Of a stretch of 64,000 bases of DNA, positions 36,296-45,755 are shown piece after piece (positions within the stretch are counted from its first letter, which is position 1; the number at the start of each line of letters is the position of its first letter). The notes beneath the pieces are model-generated. The model was given only the letters and a program-made list of their open reading frames with translations, was not told the DNA's origin and did no database searches. A program made the translations under genes and the position numbers. Source of the stretch: Streptococcus ferus DSM 20646 (GTDB lineage: Bacteria > Bacillota > Bacilli > Lactobacillales > Streptococcaceae); contig NZ_AQVD01000001.1 in NCBI RefSeq assembly GCF_000372425.1, positions 62,001 through 126,000 on the forward strand, in the 5' to 3' direction.

Positions 36296-37240
36296 TCATC
36301 CTAATAGGGTCACGACAATCGGAACGACAATGATAAAGAGGATAGTACTCAAAGTGACGACGTTTGTGGAAAATTCGACATCTCCATCTCCTTGATCGGC
36401 TAGAATTGGTAAGACGGCTAAGGCTGGGGCTGCCGATTGTACTACAAAGGTCTTAAATTCTGTAGTCTCCATGCCAGCGGCAGCAAATTTTAACAGAAGA
36501 TACATGGTGGCAGGTGCCACAATGAAACGTCCCACCAGTGTGACAATAGTATCAATATCAAAGCGAATGGTATTCAAGCCAGCTTTTGCTAAGACAATTC
36601 CGATATAGAGAAGTGACAAAGGCGTCACCAGATTTCCAATGTAAGTTAGCGTGTTTGTCGCAAAATCAGGCACGGGAAGGCGCAGGACTAGAAAGACCAA
36701 AGCAACGAGAAAACCAACAAGGGGAGCAGGGAAGAGTTTCTTCCAGCTAAACTTAGCAGCTTCCTTACTTTGCCCTGATTTGCTGTCCGTCGTCATCAAG
36801 TAAACACCCAAAGTCCATGTTGAGACCGTATTGGTGATGTAATAGATGAGGAAATAAGGCAGCGCCTTATCACCGAAAAGAGCAATATTTAGAGGCAGGC
36901 CAATGAAAATGGTATTGGCATTGACAAAGGTATTAATCATTGTCCCACGACGCCCTGGGCGAACCTTGAAGATTTTGACAGCCGCAAAGGCTAAGACATA
37001 GCCTAGAATAAAAGCACCGAAGGTATAAATCAGACCACCAGACAGGCTAATCAATTTGTCTAAAGTCAGGTATTTCATGACAGATACAAAGATGGAAACA
37101 GGCATTGCGACATTCATGATTAGCTTAGATAAATTGCCGCCAAAACTATCGTCAAACCAACCACGCACCTGTAAGAAATAGCCCAAAATGATAATGACAA
37201 TGATGGGAAGAATGCTCTCAATTGACGTTAAAAATATCAT
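36296..37240 (-). CDS. mleP: Malate permease, auxin efflux carrier (AEC) family
   Basis: This 314-residue membrane protein has about ten helices with the AEC layout (ILPIIVIIILGYFLQVRGWF at the start; NANTIFIGLPLNIALFG with the conserved Asn-Pro region in the middle; AAPALAVLPILADQ near the end). It is directly downstream of the malolactic enzyme gene on the same strand, so malate uptake and lactate export is the likely job. A 15-base gap separates the two genes. Confidence 0.88.
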   Translation of the reverse strand: MIFLTSIESILPIIVIIILGYFLQVRGWFDDSFGGNLSKLIMNVAMPVSIFVSVMKYLTLDKLISLSGGLIYTFGAFILGYVLAFAAVKIFKVRPGRRGTMINTFVNANTIFIGLPLNIALFGDKALPYFLIYYITNTVSTWTLGVYLMTTDSKSGQSKEAAKFSWKKLFPAPLVGFLVALVFLVLRLPVPDFATNTLTYIGNLVTPLSLLYIGIVLAKAGLNTIRFDIDTIVTLVGRFIVAPATMYLLLKFAAAGMETTEFKTFVVQSAAPALAVLPILADQGDGDVEFSTNVVTLSTILFIIVVPIVVTLLG

Positions 37241-37255
37241 AATCTCTCCTACTTC

Positions 37256-38878
37256 CTAGTATTTTGGAGACCACTTGAGTTCACGAACGGCTTTAACCAT
37301 ATCAGTTTCTTGACTTTGTGCTAAGCCCTGCTCCTGGGCTTTTTGAGCAACTGCTTCTGCTACTTTAGTTGAAACTTCTGCCACATAAGCAAATGGCGGC
37401 AAGACTGGTGCACCTGGTTGACCAGCATCCACAATACCACTTAATGAATGCGCAGCGGCACCAATCATTTCATCTGTCAATAGCTTTGCCTCTGAAGCCA
37501 GCATTCCCAACCCCAGACCTGGGTAGATGAGAGCATTATTGGCTTGACCGATAACGTAGTCCACACCTTTATAGGATACGGTGTCAGCTGGGATACCGGT
37601 TGCCACAAAGGCCTTGCCATCAGACCAAGTAATTAAGTCTTCAGCGCTTGCCTCGGCTAATTTTGTCGGATTTGACAAGGGGAAAATACATGGACGTTCC
37701 GTGTTTTGACACATCGCTTCGACCACCTCTTTGGTAAAGGTGTTAGGTTGGGTAGAAGTGCCGACCAAGATAGTTGGTTTCACGGTTTTTATCACTTCCA
37801 AGAGGTCTGTCAGTTGATCGGCATTGGCAAAATCTGAGCGTCTCTTGGCAAATGGACGTTGTTCTGGTGTTAAATCATCCATGTCATCAAAGAGCAGACC
37901 TTGTTTATCTACCATGAAGAAACGTTTGTAAGCTTCTTCTTCGGAGAGTCCTTCTGTAACCATTTCACTAAGAACACGCGATGCAATTCCTGCACCAGCC
38001 GTCCCTCCGCCGTAGCAGAGATAGACTTGATCGGTCAGTTTTTCACCAGTGATGGCTAGTGAGCCATAAATACCTCCTAAGGTAACAATCCCTGTTCCTT
38101 GAATATCATCGTTAAAGGTTGGAATTTTTTTGCGGTATTTTTCCAAGATATTGGCCGCATTGAGACGACCGAAGTCTTCCCAATGCAGATACAGTTTAGG
38201 AAACAGACGTTCGGCTGTTTGTACAAATTGATCAATGAAATCGTAATAGCGGTCGCCACGGACACGTTCATGACGGTTTCCCAGATAGTTAGGATTGTCC
38301 AGTAGTTCCTTACGATTAGTTCCAGCATCAATGACCAAAGGTAAAACCGTCGCAGGGTCAATTCCAGCCGCGCCTGTATAGACCATTAGTTTACCGACGG
38401 AGATATCCACGCCATTGGTTCCCCAATCACCGATACCTAAAATCCCTTCGGCATCTGTCACGACGATAAGTCGAATGTCGCGGTCGCGGGCTGCATTTTT
38501 AAGAGTCATTTCGATATTTTCAGGGTGGTTAATATCCAGATAGCCTGCATATTGTGGATCAACGAAGAGGTCACTATAGCCTTCAATGGTTTCAGCAATG
38601 GTTGGGTCATAAACGATTGGGTTAAACTCTTCTAAATGTTGTGAGAAGAGATAGTAGAAAAGTGTCCGATTGGTGTTGAAAATCTCCATCAAGAACAGAC
38701 GTTTTTCCAAGTTATTAGCTTTCGTTTGCATTTGCGCATAAGTCTGCGCTGCCTGCTCTTCAATGGTTTGAATGTAAGGCGGCAAGAGACCAATCAGGCC
38801 TAGTTCCTGACGTTCTTCCATTGTAAAAGCAGTTCCCTTATTTAAAAAAGGATTATTTAAAATAGCATGTGCACGCAT
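37256..38878 (-). CDS. mleS: Malolactic enzyme
   Basis: This 540-residue NAD- and manganese-dependent enzyme converts L-malate to L-lactate and CO2, which consumes a proton and protects acid-stressed oral streptococci. It belongs to the malic-enzyme fold: [41 protein letters not shown] (metal-binding Asp pair) and the dinucleotide motif [12 protein letters not shown] chose the start at 38878 (MRAHAIL) with AGGAGG in front; the longer frame to 38935 covers the promoter. Malic enzyme is excluded less by motif than by the paired permease and divergent LysR regulator. Confidence 0.92.
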   Translation of the reverse strand: MRAHAILNNPFLNKGTAFTMEERQELGLIGLLPPYIQTIEEQAAQTYAQMQTKANNLEKRLFLMEIFNTNRTLFYYLFSQHLEEFNPIVYDPTIAETIEGYSDLFVDPQYAGYLDINHPENIEMTLKNAARDRDIRLIVVTDAEGILGIGDWGTNGVDISVGKLMVYTGAAGIDPATVLPLVIDAGTNRKELLDNPNYLGNRHERVRGDRYYDFIDQFVQTAERLFPKLYLHWEDFGRLNAANILEKYRKKIPTFNDDIQGTGIVTLGGIYGSLAITGEKLTDQVYLCYGGGTAGAGIASRVLSEMVTEGLSEEEAYKRFFMVDKQGLLFDDMDDLTPEQRPFAKRRSDFANADQLTDLLEVIKTVKPTILVGTSTQPNTFTKEVVEAMCQNTERPCIFPLSNPTKLAEASAEDLITWSDGKAFVATGIPADTVSYKGVDYVIGQANNALIYPGLGLGMLASEAKLLTDEMIGAAAHSLSGIVDAGQPGAPVLPPFAYVAEVSTKVAEAVAQKAQEQGLAQSQETDMVKAVRELKWSPKY

Positions 38879-38918
38879 AAAACGAACCTCCTGTGGTAAA
38901 CTATATTTATAGGAGTAT

Positions 38919-38946
38919 TTTATAGAATATATCATATTATAGTCAA
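38919..38946 (-). promoter_or_regulatory. Promoter of mleSP
   Basis: On the minus strand TTGACT (38946-38941), a 16-base spacer and TATAAA (38924-38919). Confidence 0.6.
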
Positions 38947-38986
38947 ATAGCTTAGAGCTTATAAATAATATTTATAAGACTATTTG
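38944..38986. promoter_or_regulatory. Candidate MleR operator: nested palindromes between mleS and mleR
   Basis: CTTATAAATA (38958-38967) and TATTTATAAG (38969-38978) form a perfect 10-bp inverted repeat around one A. It is nested within CAAATAG (38944-38950) and CTATTTG (38980-38986). It lies between the divergent promoters, where a LysR-type regulator would bind. Confidence 0.65.
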
Positions 38987-39016
38987 TTTATCTCAGAATG
39001 AGCAAAGGAGGGGAAG

Positions 39017-39913
39017 ATGAATCTTAGAGATTTGGAGTATTTTTACCAATTATCTCAGTTGCAGTCATTTACGGCTGTTGCCAAATGTTTTAATGTAAGC
39101 CAGCCAACCATTTCCTACGCTGTTAAGCGTTTGGAGGCGCTGTTTCATTGTGAGTTGGTATTTAAGGATCCTGCAAAGCGTGTCGTATCATTGACACCTC
39201 AGGGCAACATCTTAGCCAATCATAGCAAGGAAATATTGGAGGAAATAGGGCGACTTAATAAAGCGTTAAAGCAATCTTGGGTGACAAAAGCGCAGATTGG
39301 TTTTCCGCCTATTATTGCAAGTTATGTTCTATCGCAGATGCTAGTCAAGCAAATGTCTGTTTCTTTTTTATCGGAATTACAGACGATTCATGGCGGATCT
39401 AACGAATTACTTAGTAAATTGCTTGATGGGGATATGGAGTTGAGTTTATTGGGAAGCTTGAAGCCCCTTTCTCACCCTAAACTAGAGACCGTTACACTCT
39501 GGCAGAAAGATTTTTTCTTGGTACTATCAGAACATCACCCTCTGGCTGGATCTAAAACGTTGTCATTTGCTGATGTGTTGTCAGAAAAATTTATTTTGCT
39601 TGATGAACGTCATATTCACTTGAATGCTTTTAATTTTTTAAACAGCCAACATCATCAGTTGGCACAAATTTTAGTACAATTAGATGATGTTTATATGGTA
39701 GGGCAAATGATTAAGGAAAATCTTGGGATTGGTCTTTTGACTGAGATTAGCTTCCCGCAGAAACTAGAGGGAGTGGTGAAAATCCCTCTTCAGGAAAGGG
39801 ATATACAGTTCTATATTTCCTATGCTTATCTAAAAACAAGACATTTATCAACATCATCAAAAAAGTTGCTTACGATTTTAGAGGAGATTGAAGAAACTAC
39901 AAAACGCGCTTAG
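39017..39913 (+). CDS. mleR: LysR-family regulator of malolactic fermentation
   Basis: This 298-residue LysR regulator starts MNLRDLEYFYQL. The helix-turn-helix is SFTAVAKCFNVSQPTISYAVKRLE, and the effector domain holds the usual two-lobed pattern (SELQTIHGGSNELLSKLLDGD, ENLGIGLLTEI). It is divergent from mleSP, and in S. mutans the homologue activates these genes in response to malate and low pH. AAAGGAGGGG is the ribosome site. Confidence 0.9.
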   Translation: MNLRDLEYFYQLSQLQSFTAVAKCFNVSQPTISYAVKRLEALFHCELVFKDPAKRVVSLTPQGNILANHSKEILEEIGRLNKALKQSWVTKAQIGFPPIIASYVLSQMLVKQMSVSFLSELQTIHGGSNELLSKLLDGDMELSLLGSLKPLSHPKLETVTLWQKDFFLVLSEHHPLAGSKTLSFADVLSEKFILLDERHIHLNAFNFLNSQHHQLAQILVQLDDVYMVGQMIKENLGIGLLTEISFPQKLEGVVKIPLQERDIQFYISYAYLKTRHLSTSSKKLLTILEEIEETTKRA

Positions 39914-39933
39914 AAAAATATCTAAGCGCGTTT
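39902..39933. terminator. Bidirectional terminator between mleR and the methylase gene
   Basis: AAACGCGCTTAGA (39902-39914) pairs exactly with TCTAAGCGCGTTT (39921-39933); it includes the mleR stop. Confidence 0.75.
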
Positions 39934-39936
39934 GGC

Positions 39937-40950
39937 TTATTCCTTTGAAGATTGCTTTTGGTGACTTTTGATATAATCTAGCTTTTGCTGCCGTGTCTTT
40001 CGTTTGAACTTGGCTTCAGCACTCATGGCTGCATTTTTATGATTGAAGGTCTCAAAATAGATCAATTCAACTGGAAGTCTGGTTTTGGTGTATTTGGCGC
40101 CTTTACCAGCATTGTGGGTTGCCAGCCTTTTTTCTAAATGGGTTGTATAGCCGGTATAAAGGCTGTCATCAGCACACCTGAGAACATACATATAGGCGTG
40201 GTGCTCTTTGCCAAAATAAATATCATGAATCTCATCTGTGTAATCGCCATTGTCTTTGTGGACAATCAGAGGCGGCAGGAAAGTCAGTCCATCGGGAGAC
40301 CCGTCCTTAATAGCTTCAATCAGGAGCATATTGGCCTCTTTATCAGCCTTGGGATAAACAAACTGGATGCGTTTGGGCACTAATTTATAGCGTTTCATCG
40401 TTTCCATGATTTCTAAAAAGCGGTCTGGCCGATGAACCAAAGCTAGACGGCCTTTCGTTTTTAGAGCCTGCTGGCTGACTTGACAAATTTCTTCTAGGTT
40501 TGTTGTGATTTCGTGACGGGCGAGCAGATAGTGGGGGCTGAGATTTTTCTTGGATGTTTCTGTCGCTTTAAAATAAGGCGGATTGCAGAGAATAAGATCA
40601 ACCTTGGAGCGCGGGACATGCGCCATTAGGTGTTTTAAATCATCATTAATCATAGTGACCTGCTGGGTCAGATGATTGAGTTCAATGGAGCGCTGTCCCA
40701 TATCAGCCAGCCGTTTTTGCAACTCAACAGCGACAATGTCAGCCTTGGTTTGCGTAGAGGCAAATAGTCCGACAGCCCCGTTGCCGCTGCAAAGATCAAC
40801 AATCAATCCTCGGCTGGGAAACTTTGGAAACCGTGACAGCAGGACGCTGTCGATGGAATAAGAAAAAACATCCCTGTTTTGGATAATCTTGACATCTGTT
40901 GAAAAGAGCTGGTCAATCCGCTCTTTGTCTTTTAAAATAGCCTTAGTCAT
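39937..40950 (-). CDS. tRNA1(Val) adenine-N6 methyltransferase fused to a GIY-YIG domain
   Basis: This 337-residue protein has two modules. Residues 1 to about 250 are a TrmN6/YfiC-type methyltransferase with [14 protein letters not shown] (AdoMet binding) and LCNPPYFKA (catalytic NPPY). From about 252 on, [26 protein letters not shown] begins a GIY-YIG domain like UPF0213/YazA, with Tyr, Arg and Glu ([17 protein letters not shown]) of that family. In many Firmicutes these are two overlapping genes; here they are one frame with no stop between. The methylase is expected to modify A37 of tRNA-Val. The role of the small GIY-YIG domain is unknown. Confidence 0.85.
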   Translation of the reverse strand: MTKAILKDKERIDQLFSTDVKIIQNRDVFSYSIDSVLLSRFPKFPSRGLIVDLCSGNGAVGLFASTQTKADIVAVELQKRLADMGQRSIELNHLTQQVTMINDDLKHLMAHVPRSKVDLILCNPPYFKATETSKKNLSPHYLLARHEITTNLEEICQVSQQALKTKGRLALVHRPDRFLEIMETMKRYKLVPKRIQFVYPKADKEANMLLIEAIKDGSPDGLTFLPPLIVHKDNGDYTDEIHDIYFGKEHHAYMYVLRCADDSLYTGYTTHLEKRLATHNAGKGAKYTKTRLPVELIYFETFNHKNAAMSAEAKFKRKTRQQKLDYIKSHQKQSSKE

Positions 40951-41050
40951 GCTCTTATTATAGCAAAAAAAGACGAGATTTTCCGAACCAAATCTATCAG
41001 AGCTGGTTTTCCTCCGGCAATTTAAACTATAAAAATCTGCTTTTTTTTAG

Positions 41051-41056
41051 TATAAT
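41051..41056 (+). promoter_or_regulatory. -10 element of plsC
   Basis: TATAAT at 41051-41056. The ATG inside this element (41055) opens the reading frame but cannot be the start; the GTG 32 bases downstream of the -10 is. Confidence 0.6.
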
Positions 41057-41087
41057 GGTAGAGATTAAGACAAAAGGAGATTATGAC

Positions 41088-41828
41088 GTGTTTTATGCAT
41101 ACCTAAGAGGATTAGTTGTCTTTTTACTATGGATTATCAATGGCAATGTTCATTATCATCATCGTGAGCGTATCATTGATAAGGATGATAATTATATTTT
41201 AGTGGCTCCGCATAGGACCTGGTGGGATCCTGTTTACATGGCTTTTGCGGCTCGTCCCAAGCAGTTTATCTTTATGGCGAAAAAAGAGCTCTTTAATAAT
41301 CGCATCTTTGGCTGGTGGATCAAGATGTGTGGAGCTTTTCCAATTGACCGGGATAATCCTGGTCAAGAAGCCATCAAATACCCTGTTAACATGCTGAAAA
41401 AAAGCCAGCGTTCTTTGATTATGTTTCCAAGTGGCAGTCGTCATTCAACGGACGTCAAGGGTGGCGTTGCTATTATTGCTAAAATGGCAAAGGTGAAGAT
41501 TATGCCCTCTGTGTATGTTGGCCCGCGTTCTTTCAAGGGGCTGATCAGCCGTGAGCGGATAGACATGAACTTCGGAAATCCTATTGATGTTTCTGACATT
41601 AAGCGCATGAATGACCAAGGTATCGAAGAGGTTTCAAGCCGTATCCAAAAGGAATTTCAACGTTTGGATGAGGAAGTAGCTCCGTTTCATACAGATCAAA
41701 AACCAAGTGTTCTCTGGTTCTTTATTCGTATTCCCTTAGCCGTGGTGGCTCTCGTGCTTGTTATCCTGACATTGATTTTTTCATACATTGCGAGTTTTGT
41801 TTGGGATCCGGACAAACACCGTAAGTAG
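41088..41828 (+). CDS. plsC: 1-acyl-sn-glycerol-3-phosphate acyltransferase
   Basis: This 246-residue membrane-bound enzyme adds the second acyl chain to make phosphatidic acid. The H-x4-D motif is APHRTWWDP, and FPSGSRHS and GGVAIIAKMA are the later acyltransferase motifs. One hydrophobic helix lies at each end. I chose GTG 41088 (FYAYLRGLVVF) because AAAAGGAG is 8 bases upstream and the longer ATG at 41055 is part of the -10. It precedes comEA after a terminator. Confidence 0.92.
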   Translation: MFYAYLRGLVVFLLWIINGNVHYHHRERIIDKDDNYILVAPHRTWWDPVYMAFAARPKQFIFMAKKELFNNRIFGWWIKMCGAFPIDRDNPGQEAIKYPVNMLKKSQRSLIMFPSGSRHSTDVKGGVAIIAKMAKVKIMPSVYVGPRSFKGLISRERIDMNFGNPIDVSDIKRMNDQGIEEVSSRIQKEFQRLDEEVAPFHTDQKPSVLWFFIRIPLAVVALVLVILTLIFSYIASFVWDPDKHRK

Positions 41829-41833
41829 ACTTT

Positions 41834-41858
41834 ATCTCCCATGACTGGGAGATTTTTT
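41834..41858 (+). terminator. Terminator after plsC
   Basis: ATCTCCC (41834-41840) pairs with GGGAGAT (41847-41853) and a T run follows. Confidence 0.8.
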
Positions 41859-41917
41859 ATGTTTCCGAGCGACTTTCTTTTGCTTGTCTTTGCGAATAAG
41901 GAAGTAAGGAGGATCAG

Positions 41918-42580
41918 ATGTTAGAAGATTTCATTGAAAAAGTTAAGGAAAATAAGGTGACAGCACTTTTATCGCTCATTATAGCAGGTCTTTTGGTGAG
42001 CTTTCATCTCCTTTCTCAAACGCCCCAGCCAAATAAAAATCAGCTGCCAGCAATTGTTAGTTCTGGGAAGAAACATTCGGTTTCGTCTGTCTCGCAGAAA
42101 GAGACAGACAAGAGTCCCTCTTCATCCGGCAAGATTACAGTGGACATTAAGGGAGCTGTGAAAAAGGAAGGGGTCTATACCCTGTCGTCGCAAAGTCGTC
42201 TTAACGATGCGGTCGAAGTAGCGGGCGGTTTTACAGCTGAAGCTGATCGTAAGTCTGTAAATCTAGCTCAAAAATTATCAGATGAGGCCGTTATCTATGT
42301 GGCTTTCAAAGGTGAAGACATCAGTGTTGTCGGAAAGCCTGATAACAGTCAGAACGCAAACAACAGCATAGATACGGAGCAGTCAGACAAAATCAACCTA
42401 AATACCGCCACCTTAGCCGATTTGCAGACCATTTCCGGTATCGGCGAGAAAAGGGCCCAAGATATTATTGACTATCGGGACAGCAATGGTGGTTTCTCAT
42501 CTTTAGAGGATTTAAAAAATATTTCAGGTATTGGGGATAAAACCTTTGAAAAATTAAAGGACATGGTGACGATTGAGTAA
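41918..42580 (+). CDS. comEA: Competence DNA receptor ComEA
   Basis: This 220-residue membrane-anchored protein binds double-stranded DNA at the cell surface during transformation. A single N-terminal helix (ALLSLIIAGLLVSFHLL) is followed by a Ser/Lys linker, a SLBB domain (TVDIKGAVKKEGVYTL, RLNDAVEVAGGF), and a C-terminal helix-hairpin-helix pair (INLNTATLADLQTISGIGEKRAQDIIDY; LEDLKNISGIGDKTFEKL). Overlaps comEC by 8 bases. I saw no obvious ComX (cin) box (TACGAATA) just upstream of 41918, so the late-competence promoter is not assigned. Confidence 0.95.
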   Translation: MLEDFIEKVKENKVTALLSLIIAGLLVSFHLLSQTPQPNKNQLPAIVSSGKKHSVSSVSQKETDKSPSSSGKITVDIKGAVKKEGVYTLSSQSRLNDAVEVAGGFTAEADRKSVNLAQKLSDEAVIYVAFKGEDISVVGKPDNSQNANNSIDTEQSDKINLNTATLADLQTISGIGEKRAQDIIDYRDSNGGFSSLEDLKNISGIGDKTFEKLKDMVTIE

Positions 42581-44804
42581 GTTTTTTCCTATCCAACCGA
42601 TTTATTTAGCACTCTTAGTCGTTGAACTTTATTTCTTAGTCGTTGACTTTTCAGTAGTAACCTTAGTCGCAACCCTTATTTCTTGCGTGTTACTGCTACG
42701 GCAGTATTCTAAACCTTGTCTGCTTAAGACTATTCTGATTTTGTGTTTATTTGCGTCTTACTTTTTGTTTGTGAATTGGAAAAGTGGTAGAGATTATCAG
42801 GCGGCGCCAGAGCATCTTCCAGCTATCCATGTCATTCCAGATAGTATTTCCGTCAATGGTGATCGCTTAAGCTTTCGTGGTCGATATGCGCAGCAATCTT
42901 ATCAGGCTTTCTATCGTTTGAAGTCAGAGACGGAGAAGCGCTATTTTCAAAATCTCTGGCAAAATACTGTGATAAGGGGAAAAATCAAGCTGACAGAGGC
43001 TGAGGAGCAGCGCAATTTCAAGGGCTTTGACTACCGGGCTTATCTTAAAACACAGAAGATTTACCGCTTGGCCCAAATCGAGTCTATTGATGCTGTAGAA
43101 GAAGCAAAAGCATTAAGCCTCTTTGATCACCTGCGCAGTCTAAGGCGGCGGGCGATTGTGCATATACAAAGTAAGTTTCCTGCTCCAATGGCACACTACA
43201 TGACCGGGCTCTTATTCGGTTACTTGGATAGCAGTTTTGATGAGATGGGAGAGCTTTATTCCAGTTTAGGGATTATTCATCTTTTTGCCCTGTCTGGGAT
43301 GCAGGTGGGCTTTTTCTTGGGAAAGTTCCGTTACCTGCTCCTAAGATTAGGAATCAAACAGGAGACTGTTAATGGGCTGCAAATCCCGTTCTCAGTCCTC
43401 TATGCTGTTTTAACAGGTGGTTCTGTCTCTGTTATACGGAGTCTTTTACAGAGTTATCTGGCTCTTTTTAATATTAGAAAACTGGATAATTTAGCCCTTT
43501 CTTTAATGGTCATGTTTTTCCTTGTCCCCCATTTTCTGGCAACGGCGGGCGGTGTTCTTAGTTTTGCTTATGCCTTTATTTTAGGCTTAATTGACTTTGA
43601 AGACCTGAGTGGCAAGAGACAGCTGTTGGCTCAGACATTGGCTGTCTATATTGGAATCCTTCCTTTTTTGATGTGGTATTTTAGCTCTTTTCAGCCGGTT
43701 TCCATTCTGCTGACAGCTTGTTTATCCTTTCTGTTTGATGTGATTCTTTTGCCGCTGCTGAGCTTTCTTTTTCTCCTCTCTCCCTTGATTGGTCTCAGTC
43801 TATTGAATCCTTTTTTCCAGCTTTTAGAAGATTTTATTAGTTTTTTGGGGCATTTTTTTAGCCGCTCATTGATTTTGGGCAGCCCTTCAGTAGGTCTTTT
43901 GCTGATGCTCGTCATTGGCTTAGGCTTGCTTTATGATTTTTATAAATTAAAAAAAGCGAGGATAATCCTTTCCATTGCCCTGTGTCTTCTCTTTTTTCTC
44001 GTTAAAAATCCCGCTTATAATGAAGTAACTATGGTCGATGTAGGCCAGGGGGACAGTATTTTCCTGAGGGACATGAAAGGAAAAACGCTTTTGATTGATG
44101 TTGGCGGAAAGCCTGGGTTTGCCAGTTCACAAACTTGGCAGAGGGCAGCAGAGACACCCAATGCTGAAAGAACGCTGCTTCCTTACTTAAAAAGTCAGGG
44201 AATTGGTAAGATTGATCAGTTGGTGCTCACCCACACCGATACGGATCATATAGGAGATTTGGAGGCTGTCGCTAAAGAGCTGGATATTGGTGAAATTTTG
44301 GTTAGTCAAGGGAGTCTGACGGTACCAGAGTTTAGAAAACGTTTAAAGAAGCTGGCCGCACCTGTTAGGGTGCTTCAGGCAGGGGATAAATTGCCTATAA
44401 TGGGGAGCCAGCTGCAGGTTCTTTATCCCAGTCAAGTAGGAGATGGCGGTAATAATGACTCCCTCGTCTTATATGGCTCCTTGCTAGGCCTTCGTTTTTT
44501 ATTTACAGGAGATTTGGAGAAGGAAGGGGAGGAGACCCTGATGGCAGCTTATCCGAAACTTCCGGTTGATGTTTTAAAAGCAGGCCATCACGGCAGCAAG
44601 GGCTCCTCAAGTCCAGCTTTTCTGGATTTTATCTCACCCAAGCTAGCCTTAATATCAGCAGGCAAGAATAATCGCTACCGGCATCCTCATCAGGAAACTC
44701 TGCAGCGTTTTGAAAGGATGCAGACCCTGATTTATAGGACAGATCAAATGGGAGCTGTTCGCTTCAAGGGAATCAAGCAATGGCAGATAGAGGTTGTCAA
44801 GTAG
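42573..44804 (+). CDS. comEC: Competence DNA channel ComEC
   Basis: This 743-residue protein carries single-stranded DNA across the membrane during transformation. It has an N-terminal OB-fold/DUF4131 region (FRGRYAQQSYQAF, NFKGFDYRAYL), the Competence membrane domain with ALSGMQVGFFLG and many helices (about 215-470), and a C-terminal metallo-beta-lactamase-like domain (VDVGQGDSIFL, LVLTHTDTDHIGDL, LKAGHHGSKGSSS). The HTDTDHIGD motif is the metal-binding H-x-D-x-D-H form. The full-length gene suggests that the uptake channel is intact. Confidence 0.95.
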   Translation: MSKFFPIQPIYLALLVVELYFLVVDFSVVTLVATLISCVLLLRQYSKPCLLKTILILCLFASYFLFVNWKSGRDYQAAPEHLPAIHVIPDSISVNGDRLSFRGRYAQQSYQAFYRLKSETEKRYFQNLWQNTVIRGKIKLTEAEEQRNFKGFDYRAYLKTQKIYRLAQIESIDAVEEAKALSLFDHLRSLRRRAIVHIQSKFPAPMAHYMTGLLFGYLDSSFDEMGELYSSLGIIHLFALSGMQVGFFLGKFRYLLLRLGIKQETVNGLQIPFSVLYAVLTGGSVSVIRSLLQSYLALFNIRKLDNLALSLMVMFFLVPHFLATAGGVLSFAYAFILGLIDFEDLSGKRQLLAQTLAVYIGILPFLMWYFSSFQPVSILLTACLSFLFDVILLPLLSFLFLLSPLIGLSLLNPFFQLLEDFISFLGHFFSRSLILGSPSVGLLLMLVIGLGLLYDFYKLKKARIILSIALCLLFFLVKNPAYNEVTMVDVGQGDSIFLRDMKGKTLLIDVGGKPGFASSQTWQRAAETPNAERTLLPYLKSQGIGKIDQLVLTHTDTDHIGDLEAVAKELDIGEILVSQGSLTVPEFRKRLKKLAAPVRVLQAGDKLPIMGSQLQVLYPSQVGDGGNNDSLVLYGSLLGLRFLFTGDLEKEGEETLMAAYPKLPVDVLKAGHHGSKGSSSPAFLDFISPKLALISAGKNNRYRHPHQETLQRFERMQTLIYRTDQMGAVRFKGIKQWQIEVVK

Positions 44805-44945
44805 CTCTTTTATGAGATAGCAGGCTTATCTCTCAGTCAAAAATTCCAGATCCTCTCCTTCTTAACATCGGGAATCATCTTGATTTATGGCCTTAATCGT
44901 GGTATCCTAAGTATATTAAAATTTAATTTAGGAGACTTTCTATCT

Positions 44946-45695
44946 ATGATTGATGCTTATAAGAAATATTGGAAACAATATGCCGATTTTTCCGGTCGTT
45001 CGACACGCTCTGATTACTGGTGGGTTGTGCTGTGTAATTTCCTCATCACATTGCCAATTGGTTTCTTGCTGGGAATTTCATTAATCTCAGGACTTATTCG
45101 TTTGGGTCTAAAGACTGAAGAATATGGTTACGCTTATACACCAACGCCAGATGATATTTTTGCTATCTTCTCACCTTTTACCATCCTTCTATTATTATTG
45201 CTCTTTATCTTTTATTTGGCTGTTTTGGTACCAAATTTAGCTATCTCTGTCCGCCGTCTGCGTGATGGTGGTTTCCACTGGGCCTTTATTTTCCTTTTGG
45301 CACCAAGTATTCTTACTTTTGTCCCACTGATGTGGATTTTTGTGTTCCCATGCCAAATTGCTTTCCTTGTGTTGATGTGTATGCCAACCAAGGTTCAAAA
45401 CCCTGCTTTTAATGGACAAGGGCCAGTTAATGGTTATTACCAACAGCCCCAAGCTCCTCAGCCAGGTCAGTTTAATCAACAGGCGCCGGTTCAGCCACAG
45501 GCACCCCAAACGGGTCAATTTAACAATCAAGCGCCGGTTCAGCCACAGGCTCCTGTACAAGAACAGCCAAATCAATTCCAGCAAACTCCGCAGGCACCCG
45601 TTCAGGAGCAGCCAGCTACGGAGTCAGCCGTTACATTTGAAGATATTGACCATTCTCAAGAAACTGCCACAGATAACTCTGCTGCAGACCAATAA
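44946..45695 (+). CDS. DUF805 membrane protein with Gln/Pro-rich tail (first of two)
   Basis: This 249-residue protein has the DUF805 start (YKKYWKQYADFSGRSTRSDYWW), four hydrophobic helices and the conserved LAISVRRLRDGGFHW. Its tail from about 165 is low complexity, with repeated QAPVQPQAP and PQTGQFN-like units. The frame opens at 44880, but MIDAYKKYW at 44946 has AGGAG upstream and is shared with the paralogue that follows. The function of DUF805 proteins is unknown. Positions 44805-44945 hold a GAGATA/TATCTC hairpin and no gene. Confidence 0.8.
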   Translation: MIDAYKKYWKQYADFSGRSTRSDYWWVVLCNFLITLPIGFLLGISLISGLIRLGLKTEEYGYAYTPTPDDIFAIFSPFTILLLLLLFIFYLAVLVPNLAISVRRLRDGGFHWAFIFLLAPSILTFVPLMWIFVFPCQIAFLVLMCMPTKVQNPAFNGQGPVNGYYQQPQAPQPGQFNQQAPVQPQAPQTGQFNNQAPVQPQAPVQEQPNQFQQTPQAPVQEQPATESAVTFEDIDHSQETATDNSAADQ

Positions 45696-45720
45696 AAAAA
45701 GTCGTGAAAGCGACTTTTTC
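45696..45720 (+). terminator. Terminator between the two DUF805 genes
   Basis: AAAAAGTCG (45696-45704) pairs with CGACTTTTT (45711-45719). Confidence 0.8.
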
Positions 45721-45755
45721 TGCTTAATTGATAGCGACTTAAAAGGAGATTTACC

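Noticed and set aside
41055..41087. ATG start for plsC at 41055
   Set aside because: That ATG overlaps the TATAAT -10; GTG 41088 has a proper ribosome site.
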